Source of the DNA: Comamonadaceae bacterium OS-1
Lineage (GTDB): Bacteria; Pseudomonadota; Gammaproteobacteria; Burkholderiales; Burkholderiaceae_C
DNA: 64,000 nucleotides
Direction of reading: 5' to 3'
NCBI GenBank assembly: GCA_027923965.1
Contig: AP026969.1
Span: 868,001 to 932,000, forward strand
The notes under the pieces are model-generated. The model was not told the DNA's origin and did no database searches. It saw only the letters and a program-made list of their open reading frames with translations. Below, one piece after another: positions 57,939 to 64,000 of this stretch; positions within the stretch are counted from its first letter, which is position 1; every line of letters begins with the position of its first letter. The translations under genes and the position numbers were made by a program.

Positions 57939-58016
57939 GCCCGTGGTGAGAGGCCAAGCGAGTATTAAAGACCGGTTTATTTTTTCTGCTTAAAGTTTTT
58001 ATAAAATAGACTTTCT

Positions 58017-58430
58017 ATGTTGCGCTTCCGAACTTTACTGCTGTGGCTGATGATGCTGGCGCTCCCGATACAGGGTTTTGCTGCCGCATCCATGCTTTTT
58101 TGCGGTATGGAGGCCAACAACGTGACCACCGCATCCCAGGTTTCTCTCGCGATGGACCACCATGCGGCTAACGACAGTGCCTTGCAACACGAGCATTCTG
58201 ATGGCATGGACATGACCAAAATGTCCTTGCAATCGTCGGATGTTCAAAAGCACTTCTCCGACGTGACACATAAGTGTGGCATCTGTGCTGCTTGCTGTGG
58301 TGCCGCTTGGATTAACCATCTTCCTTCGTACGTTGCAGTGGGGTCTCCTCCACTGAACGACCTTGCCGAGCCAGTCGTACTGATCCAAGTCGTACCCTCG
58401 CGCCTCCCCGAGAAGCCACCTCGCGTTTGA
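58017..58430 (+). CDS. His/Cys-rich exported protein (DUF2946/CzcI-like)
   Basis: 137 residues. Signal peptide LLLWLMMLALPIQGFAA, an FCGM motif, then DHHAANDSALQHEHSDGMDM and a cluster KCGICAACCG. The end, PSRLPEKPPRV, is like the other small proteins of this region. It probably binds periplasmic copper. It begins the block that continues with the TolC-like and oxidase genes. Confidence 0.6.
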   Translation: MLRFRTLLLWLMMLALPIQGFAAASMLFCGMEANNVTTASQVSLAMDHHAANDSALQHEHSDGMDMTKMSLQSSDVQKHFSDVTHKCGICAACCGAAWINHLPSYVAVGSPPLNDLAEPVVLIQVVPSRLPEKPPRV

Positions 58431-58489
58431 CGCGCCTGTGGGGCTGTGTGCAGTAAGCACCGCAGCCTTTGGCGCTTTTCATCGATTGC

Positions 58490-58521
58490 CATCGACACGC
58501 TCCTGAGCGGGAGTGTCGATG
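58490..58521. repeat. Hairpin between exported-protein genes
   Basis: CATCGACAC/GTGTCGATG 9-bp outer stem with an inner CTCC/GGAG pairing around TGAGC. It lies 31 bp before the ATG of the next gene, so it could terminate or affect translation; no T run follows. Confidence 0.6.
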
Positions 58522-58552
58522 TGCGCCATCCCTTTGAAATCGCGAGGAAATC

Positions 58553-58855
58553 ATGATCAAACCCTTTTTAGCCAATTGGCTAGCACTGCTGTGGGCGCTA
58601 CCTGTAATCGCTGCAGCGCAAACAGTTGCGCCATCCGCTGCCGCAACGATGACACAGGCTGCACCAGCCAAGTACCGGTCAGTTCTGGACGGCTACAAGT
58701 CCTATACAGAAGAAAAAACAGTCAACTGGATAGAGGCTAATGCCAACACTGGTCGCATTGGTGGCTGGCGGGTCTACGCCAAGGAGGCCCGACAGCCGCA
58801 AGCACCTGATCAGATTGAAAACTCCATCCCCAGTGCTGCACAGGCCAAACCATGA
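58553..58855 (+). CDS. Small exported protein of unknown function
   Basis: 100 residues. Signal peptide LALLWALPVIAAAQ, then a Thr/Ala linker and YRSVLDGYKSYTEEKTVNWI, then GGWRVYAKEA. It is a conserved companion of TolC/multicopper-oxidase loci in betaproteobacteria, I believe, but has no known function. AGGAAATC lies before the ATG, and its stop overlaps the next start by 4 bp. Confidence 0.65.
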   Translation: MIKPFLANWLALLWALPVIAAAQTVAPSAAATMTQAAPAKYRSVLDGYKSYTEEKTVNWIEANANTGRIGGWRVYAKEARQPQAPDQIENSIPSAAQAKP

Positions 58856-60285
58856 CAGGTAGCACCATGAACAAGATTTTTCGTTTGAGTGCGGTGGCCA
58901 CGGCAGCCGTTGTGCTGGCGGGCTGCGCGTCGGTCAACATTGACCAGACCTTGGCTGACACCAACGGAGCAACTAAGCCCTTTACGCAGGGCAAACTGGA
59001 GCTCAGTCGAACCGAACAGCAGCAGCAGGCACGCAGCAAACTGAGTAACGACCTTCTGGCTAAGCAGTTGAGCATGGATGATGCCGTGCAACTGGCTTTG
59101 GCCAACAGCCCTGCAGTACAGACCTTGTTAGCGCAAAGCTGGGCCGATATGGCACAGGCAAACCAAGCCGGTCGTTTGGCAAACCCGCTTTTCTCATTTG
59201 AGCGTGCGCGTTTTGGTAGCGAACTGGAGCTAAATCGGCTGCTATCGTTTGGATTATTGGACCTGCTGACACTTCCCCAACGCCAGGAGATTTCGCGTGG
59301 CCAGGTTGCCCAAGCCAAGGTGCAGCTCAGCGCCAGTGTGATTGAGCAGGTAACCCAGGTACGCCAGGCATGGGTGCGTGCAGTGGCGGCACAGCAGACG
59401 CTGGAATATGCAGGACAAGTAAATGGCACTGCCCAAGCCACTGCAGAGCTAGCCAAGCGCATGCAGCAAGTCGGTAATTTCAACAAGTTGCAGCGCGCGC
59501 GCCAACAGGTCTTTTATGCCGATGCAACGGCCCAACTGGCATCCGCACAGCATGCAGCTACCGTTGCACTGGAAGAACTGACGCGACTACTCGGTTTGAC
59601 CGATGCGCAAGCGGCACAACTGAAGTTGCCAGAACACCTGCCTGAGTTGCCCAAAGAGCCGTTGCAAGCGGTGACGGTGAGCGCCAAAGCCACGCAGCAG
59701 CGCCTGGACGTGCAGATAGCACGCAATCAGCTCGATATGGCAGGTAAATCTCAGGGCCTGAACTTGATCAACAGCCTGGTAGACATCGAAATTGGCATCC
59801 GTCGTGACACGGTCTTCGATAAAGCCGCAGCGACTAAAACGCCACGTACAGGCTACGAATTGGGTATTCGTTTGCCGATATTTGATTGGGGCACTTCCAA
59901 GCGGGATGCCATGAATGCACAGTCTTTGGCTGCAGCCAGCCGCTACGAAAGTACGGTGCGTGGTGCTTCATCGCAGCTGCGGGAAAGTTACTCCGCTTAC
60001 CGCACAGCGTATGACATTGCAAAGCATTACCGGGATGAGATTGTTCCGCTGCGCAAGGCTATGGCCGAAGAAAACGTGCTGCGCTACAACGGCATGCTGA
60101 TCGGGGTGTTCGAGCTACTGGCAGACAACCGCGACCAAATCTCCAGTGTGATCGCCGCCATTAATGCCTACCAACAGTTCTGGCTCGCAGATAGCGCACT
60201 CGCCGCATCCATGACCGGCAAGCCAACTTCCATGGTGATGTCTGCTCCCGCATCCGGTGGTGCAGGTGAAGCAGCTGGCCACTGA
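58852..60285 (+). CDS. TolC-family outer-membrane lipoprotein
   Basis: 477 residues. The lipobox VLAGC (Cys25) predicts a lipidated outer-membrane channel, and the rest has two TolC coiled-coil repeats (LSMDDAVQLALANSPAVQTL, then the second half with YESTVRGASSQLRESYSAYR). ATGA overlap with the previous gene. No RND pump or adaptor lies next to it, so it may join CusBA or export copper proteins. It differs from cusC in having the lipobox. Confidence 0.88.
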   Translation: MTGSTMNKIFRLSAVATAAVVLAGCASVNIDQTLADTNGATKPFTQGKLELSRTEQQQQARSKLSNDLLAKQLSMDDAVQLALANSPAVQTLLAQSWADMAQANQAGRLANPLFSFERARFGSELELNRLLSFGLLDLLTLPQRQEISRGQVAQAKVQLSASVIEQVTQVRQAWVRAVAAQQTLEYAGQVNGTAQATAELAKRMQQVGNFNKLQRARQQVFYADATAQLASAQHAATVALEELTRLLGLTDAQAAQLKLPEHLPELPKEPLQAVTVSAKATQQRLDVQIARNQLDMAGKSQGLNLINSLVDIEIGIRRDTVFDKAAATKTPRTGYELGIRLPIFDWGTSKRDAMNAQSLAAASRYESTVRGASSQLRESYSAYRTAYDIAKHYRDEIVPLRKAMAEENVLRYNGMLIGVFELLADNRDQISSVIAAINAYQQFWLADSALAASMTGKPTSMVMSAPASGGAGEAAGH

Positions 60286-60316
60286 TCGACAGAACTACCC
60301 ATTTATCGGATCGAAT

Positions 60317-61732
60317 ATGACGAACAGAAGAAGTTTCCTGACAGGTGCAGGTGCCATCACCACGGCAGTTGCCGCCGCCTCCGTCAGCCGGGTCGCTATG
60401 GCAGCCCTGCCAGAGCCGGTGCTCCAGACCCATGCAGAGACGATGTCACCGCTCGTACCCACCACGGGTCGCCCTTACAACCCGGTCGTGACACTGAATG
60501 GTTGGACGCTTCCTTGGCGCATGAACAACGGTGTCAAAGAGTTCCACTTGGTGGCTGAACCCGTCGTGCGCGAGATGTCCCCGGGTTTCAAAGCCCATTT
60601 ATGGGGCTACAACGGCCAGTCCCCTGGCCCGACTATTGAGGTCGTCGAAGGTGACCGAGTCCGCATATTTGTCACCAACAAACTGCCCGAACATACCAGC
60701 GTCCACTGGCATGGGCAGCGGCTTCCTAATGGCATGGACGGGGTCTCGGGCCTGAACCAACCGGCCATTCCATCTGGCAAGACGTTTGTCTACGAGTTCG
60801 TCGCACGCCGCCCTGGCACATTTATGTACCACCCGCATGCCGATGAAATGACGCAGATGGCGATGGGCATGATGGGCTTCTGGATCACACACCCGAAGGT
60901 CAAACATCCACTGATCGACGATGTGGACCGTGACTTCGTGTTCTTGCTAAACGCCTATGACATCGATCCCGGTGCTTACACGCCGAAGATCATGACCATG
61001 CTCGACTTCAACCTGTGGAGCTGGAACAGCCGGGTTTTCCCAGGCATCGATCCACTGGTGGTGCGCAAGAACGACAAAGTTCGTATCCGCATTGGCAATC
61101 TGACCATGACCAACCATCCCATCCACCTGCATGGGCATGAGTTTTTGGTGACCGGCACAGACGGTGGTCCCACGCCGAAGTCCACGCGTATGTATGAGGT
61201 CACGACCGATGTCGCGGTGGGACAGATGCGGCAGATTGAATTCCTCGCGGATGAAGAAGGCGATTGGGCATTCCATTGTCACAAGAGCCACCACACCATG
61301 AACGCCATGGGCCATGAGGTACCCACCATGATCGGCGTAGACCACCGCAAGGTTGCACGTGAGATTACCAAGCTGGTTCCCGATTACATGGTGATGGGCG
61401 AACGTGGGATGGCCGATATGGCTGAAATGGAAATGCCATTGCCTGACAACACCGCACCCATGATGACCGGCGCAGGACCATTTGGCTCAGTAGAGATGGG
61501 TGGCATGTTCAGCATGCTCAAAGTCCGCAAAGACCAAAAACCGGGTGACTACAAAGACCCTGGTTGGTACAAGCATCCCCCAGGAACAGTTGCCTATGAA
61601 TGGACTGGCATTTTGCCGGATCCTGCCCGCTTCGCGTCCGAAGGCGGCAAATCTATGCCTGCGCAGAACATGCCTGCCCAGGAAATCGAAGTTCAAGTTC
61701 GTAAGCCCGTGATGGGCAATATGAAGCATTGA
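60317..61732 (+). CDS. Multicopper oxidase, Tat-exported (CopA/CueO-like)
   Basis: 471 residues. The signal RRSFLTGAGAITT is of the Tat type. Copper sites: HWHG (130-133), HPH (172-174), HPIHLHGHEF (267-276) and HCHKSHHTMNAM (320-331), with all T1/T2/T3 ligands. The length suits two- to three-domain oxidases, and a Met-rich tail (MADMAEMEMPLPDN) follows. It probably oxidises periplasmic Cu(I). It starts 31 bp after the TolC-like gene. Confidence 0.93.
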   Translation: MTNRRSFLTGAGAITTAVAAASVSRVAMAALPEPVLQTHAETMSPLVPTTGRPYNPVVTLNGWTLPWRMNNGVKEFHLVAEPVVREMSPGFKAHLWGYNGQSPGPTIEVVEGDRVRIFVTNKLPEHTSVHWHGQRLPNGMDGVSGLNQPAIPSGKTFVYEFVARRPGTFMYHPHADEMTQMAMGMMGFWITHPKVKHPLIDDVDRDFVFLLNAYDIDPGAYTPKIMTMLDFNLWSWNSRVFPGIDPLVVRKNDKVRIRIGNLTMTNHPIHLHGHEFLVTGTDGGPTPKSTRMYEVTTDVAVGQMRQIEFLADEEGDWAFHCHKSHHTMNAMGHEVPTMIGVDHRKVAREITKLVPDYMVMGERGMADMAEMEMPLPDNTAPMMTGAGPFGSVEMGGMFSMLKVRKDQKPGDYKDPGWYKHPPGTVAYEWTGILPDPARFASEGGKSMPAQNMPAQEIEVQVRKPVMGNMKH

Positions 61733-61769
61733 TGAGTTTGTTATCCACCACTATCCCGAAAGGTAAACC

Positions 61770-62237
61770 ATGAAAACACGTAATATTTTGATCGCTATTC
61801 CCAGCATTCTGCTTGCTATGACAGCCATGGCCTCTGGCAACCACGCCGGAGGCCATGGGGATGTCGCTATCGGTAAACCGGGTGTCGCGTCCAAGGTCAC
61901 TCGTACCATCGTTGTTGAGATGACTGACGATATGAAATTCCACTCTTCGGAAATTGCTGCCAAGCAAGGTGAGACGATTCGTTTCGTTGCCAAGAACTCC
62001 GGGAAGATGAAGCATGAAATGGTTTTGGGTACCACAAAGGATCTCAAAGACCATTCCGAAGTGATGAAGAAGAATCCGGAAATGGAGCATGCTGATGCCA
62101 ACATGGTCACGGTCGCACCAGGCAAAAGCGGCGAAATCATCTGGCAGTTCACCAAGGCCGGGAAAGTTGATTTCGCTTGCCTGCAGCCGGGCCATTACGA
62201 CGCGGGCATGAAAGGCCTCGTAAACGTTGGCAGCTAA
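61770..62237 (+). CDS. Cupredoxin (CopI/plastocyanin-like blue-copper protein)
   Basis: 155 residues. The signal peptide ends TAMA. Residues 45-155 are a cupredoxin domain with type-1 copper ligands His82 (KHEMVL), Cys137, His142 and Met147 (ACLQPGHYDAGMKG). A His-rich N-terminal stretch (GNHAGGHGD) precedes it. It probably carries electrons or copper for the oxidase, 37 bp upstream. Confidence 0.9.
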   Translation: MKTRNILIAIPSILLAMTAMASGNHAGGHGDVAIGKPGVASKVTRTIVVEMTDDMKFHSSEIAAKQGETIRFVAKNSGKMKHEMVLGTTKDLKDHSEVMKKNPEMEHADANMVTVAPGKSGEIIWQFTKAGKVDFACLQPGHYDAGMKGLVNVGS

Positions 62238-62298
62238 GACTCCAACATCGCTAATGTGCCTCTTAGTGCCCCATTTCAAAATACCGAAAGAAGCTCGA

Positions 62299-62640
62299 AT
62301 GAAAAATTTCAAATTCCTATTAGTCCTCGCCGCAATGATGGCTGGCTCTGTTCACGCCCAAGCCGCGATGAACATGGGCGATGCCAAAAAGGAAGCCTCT
62401 GCACCCGTAGTTGCAGCCGATATGACTGATGGTGAAGTGCGAAAAGTAGACCTGGACAACAAGAAAATCACCATCAAACATGGCGATATCAAGAACCTGG
62501 ACATGCCAGGCATGACCATGGTGTTCCAAGTCAAAGATCCTGCGATGCTCGATAAGGTCAAGACTGGTGACAAGGTCCGGTTTAAAGCCGAAAAAGCAAA
62601 CGGTGCCATCGTTGTAACCGATATCCAGCAGGCAAAGTGA
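62299..62640 (+). CDS. CusF-like periplasmic copper-binding protein
   Basis: 113 residues. Signal peptide, then a CusF fold with LDMPGMTMVFQV (Met ligands) and TIKHGD (His). The Trp of CusF is replaced here by Leu-Asp, so the metal site lacks the capping tryptophan. It ends the copper cluster; a strong hairpin follows. Confidence 0.85.
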   Translation: MKNFKFLLVLAAMMAGSVHAQAAMNMGDAKKEASAPVVAADMTDGEVRKVDLDNKKITIKHGDIKNLDMPGMTMVFQVKDPAMLDKVKTGDKVRFKAEKANGAIVVTDIQQAK

Positions 62641-62645
62641 TGTCA

Positions 62646-62688
62646 GAAGCGCAACTGCCAACGGGACTACCCATGGCAGTTGCGCTTC
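62646..62688. terminator. Perfect hairpin after the CusF-like gene
   Basis: GAAGCGCAACTGCCA pairs perfectly over 15 bp with TGGCAGTTGCGCTTC around a 13-nt loop, then GTATTTT. It probably ends the copper operon. Confidence 0.75.
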
Positions 62689-62727
62689 GTATTTTGATAG
62701 GTCAATTTAATTTTGGGTAGCCCAAGG

Positions 62728-62922
62728 ATGTCCCACGAACTCCGCAATATTCCCAATGCGTCACACGAAACCTTGACAAGGGCGCTGATCGCTGGAGGTA
62801 TTCCGGCCGTGGTGCTCTTGGTATTGATTGGCTATCTTTGTTGGAGGGGTAGGAAGCCTAAAAAACCGGATCAAGCCACGAAAGATCCTTCAACGCGGAC
62901 GAAAAAAAAGCGACGGAAATAA
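62728..62922 (+). CDS. Small membrane protein with basic tail
   Basis: 64 residues starting MSHELRNIPNASHETLTRAL. One hydrophobic span (GIPAVVLLVLIGYLCW) is followed by a Lys/Arg-rich tail ending KKKRRK. AAGGATG lies at the start. I recognise no family. It ends 5 bp before the next gene's longest start. Confidence 0.45.
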   Translation: MSHELRNIPNASHETLTRALIAGGIPAVVLLVLIGYLCWRGRKPKKPDQATKDPSTRTKKKRRK

Positions 62923-63035
62923 ACAGAATGGCCAATGCAATCAGTTTGCCTAGACGGTTCCCACCAACCGGTGATCAATGCTTCAAAACACGGTATCGCT
63001 TGAGAATTTCCTGTATGTGGCCATACATTTTGTTT

Positions 63036-63893
63036 ATGCAGCGATTGCATGCCTTGTTCCGCGTTTCGTCAATCCACACAAGGCATTGTCAATACTTTCT
63101 CGTGCTGGCGATTGGTGCAATGTTTTACCCAGGTGTCCAGGCCGCGTCTAACAGCGTGTACCTTGATGATCTGACTTGGACGGAGGTTCACAGTGCCCTC
63201 CAGAAGGGCTCAACCACTGTCATTATTCCTGTCGGGGGCACAGAACAAAGCGGCCCCCATATGGCTCTCGGTAAGCATAACGATCGCGTCCATGTGCTTG
63301 CTGGCCGTATTGCTGAAAAAATGGGCAATGCGCTTGTCGCACCGGTCGTTTCATACGTGCCGGAAGGGCAGATATCCCCGCCGACTGGGCATATGAAATT
63401 TGCCGGAACGATATCAATACCCGACGATGCATTTCTGGCGGTACTTAAGGGAGCCGCGCGCAGTTTGAAGCAACACGGGTTCTTGAACATCGTGTTCATA
63501 GGAGACCATGGTGGCTACCAGCATCTACTGAGAACTGAGGCCCAGCAGCTCAACCAAGAATGGTGGGGCTCTAAAACGCGTGCCCACTTTATTTCAGCCT
63601 ACTATCGTGCGGCGACCGAAGATTTTGTACAAACTCTGGAATCAGCAGGCATACCTAAAGATCAAATCGGAGTTCATGCGGGACTTGCAGACACCTCATT
63701 GGCGATGGCTGTGGACCCAACTCTAGTTCGGGTCGAAAAGTTGAAGGGCGCCAGTTCTGGCGGAACTGTTACCACTGGAGTTGCGGGAAACCCCGCCGGA
63801 TCAACTGCTGAGCTTGGTCGTATTGGCGTGGAAAAAATCGTAGAAAAATGCGTTCAATCCATCCGGGATTCGATTGCGTTGCGACCTAAATAA
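63036..63893 (+). CDS. Creatininase-family protein with signal peptide
   Basis: About 285 residues from ATG 63036; upstream ATGs at 62928 and 63015 are possible but add a non-conserved tail. A signal segment (YFLVLAIGAMFYPGVQA) precedes the creatininase fold. Metal ligands look intact: GGTEQSGPHMALGKHNDRVH (Glu, His, Asp) and IGDHGGYQH (His). The family hydrolyses amide bonds in cyclic substrates using zinc or manganese. Export is unusual. The substrate is unknown. Confidence 0.85.
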   Translation: MQRLHALFRVSSIHTRHCQYFLVLAIGAMFYPGVQAASNSVYLDDLTWTEVHSALQKGSTTVIIPVGGTEQSGPHMALGKHNDRVHVLAGRIAEKMGNALVAPVVSYVPEGQISPPTGHMKFAGTISIPDDAFLAVLKGAARSLKQHGFLNIVFIGDHGGYQHLLRTEAQQLNQEWWGSKTRAHFISAYYRAATEDFVQTLESAGIPKDQIGVHAGLADTSLAMAVDPTLVRVEKLKGASSGGTVTTGVAGNPAGSTAELGRIGVEKIVEKCVQSIRDSIALRPK

Positions 63894-63919
63894 CGATTTA
63901 CAAATAGAAATTATTGAAT

Positions 63920-64000
63920 ATGTATTTCCCCAAAGTATTGGTAACTGCCACTATTTCGACTTTAGGATTCTGGACGCACGGCGCGCTTGCGGCGGCTCAA
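63920..64000 (+). CDS. Exported protein, only the N-terminus in the window
   Basis: ATG at 63920 opens a frame with no stop up to the window edge. The 27 residues (MYFPKVLVTATISTLGFWTH, ALAAAQ) look like a signal peptide with a cleavage site after Ala. The product cannot be told. Confidence 0.4.
   Translation, partial: MYFPKVLVTATISTLGFWTHGALAAAQ

Overview
The window looks like a chromosomal segment of a betaproteobacterium of the order Burkholderiales, most likely family Comamonadaceae. Three things point there: the core-gene order rpsF-priB-rpsR-rplI-dnaB, a GC-rich backbone, and a short dispersed palindrome (GGCC...GCTTAT...AGCAGCTAT) of a kind I associate with that family. The assignment is inference, since no search was run.

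Backbone, about 1-24.7 kb. It starts with a partial unknown gene and a LysR regulator divergent from a cytochrome P460-like gene, a membrane protein, an MFS exporter and an NmrA-like oxidoreductase. The P460 and MFS genes share an operator-like site. Three small orphan HTH regulators follow. Next come a P-type cation ATPase, a universal stress protein, chromate genes (chrA and a ChrB-like protein), two HupE/UreJ-type proteins, ppsA, and a fused DUF4212/sodium-solute symporter. The S6-PriB-S18-L9-DnaB block, a PLP enzyme, serS and tRNA-Ser(CGA) close this part. Copies of the palindrome are scattered from 5.9 to 22.2 kb; two lie inside chrA and one supplies the start of the PLP-enzyme gene.

Accessory island, about 24.7-40.1 kb, beginning just after the tRNA and its terminator. 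GC falls and gene style changes. It holds a stand-alone NACHT-type NTPase of 890 residues (candidate antiphage NLR), small membrane and zinc-ribbon proteins, and a plasmid/phage-type set (DUF932, YqaJ nuclease, RDF-like/metal-binding protein). The YqaJ gene is split by a complete IS3-family element with a 3-bp target duplication. There is also a controller-type HTH regulator with GACT-N3-AGTC boxes, a J-domain protein, decayed small genes, and a MotA homologue without MotB. No integrase or conjugation gene is visible.

Heavy-metal region, about 40.1-64 kb. Block one is cadR/cadA (Cd/Pb/Zn) with a Gly-His-rich zinc-ribbon protein, a PCu(A)C chaperone, lspA, a DsbB/DsbA-like pair and a ZIP transporter. 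Block two is copper/silver export: CusF, CusA, CusB (with a C-terminal CusF domain), CusC and a Cys-rich small protein on the minus strand, then copA divergent from a MerR regulator, and a DUF305 protein. Block three is periplasmic copper handling: CopK, a His/Cys-rich exported protein, an outer-membrane TolC-like lipoprotein, a Tat-exported multicopper oxidase, a cupredoxin, a CusF-like protein and a secreted creatininase-family protein. Together they would pump metal from the cytoplasm (CadA, CopA), carry it across the envelope (CusCBA) and bind or oxidise it in the periplasm.
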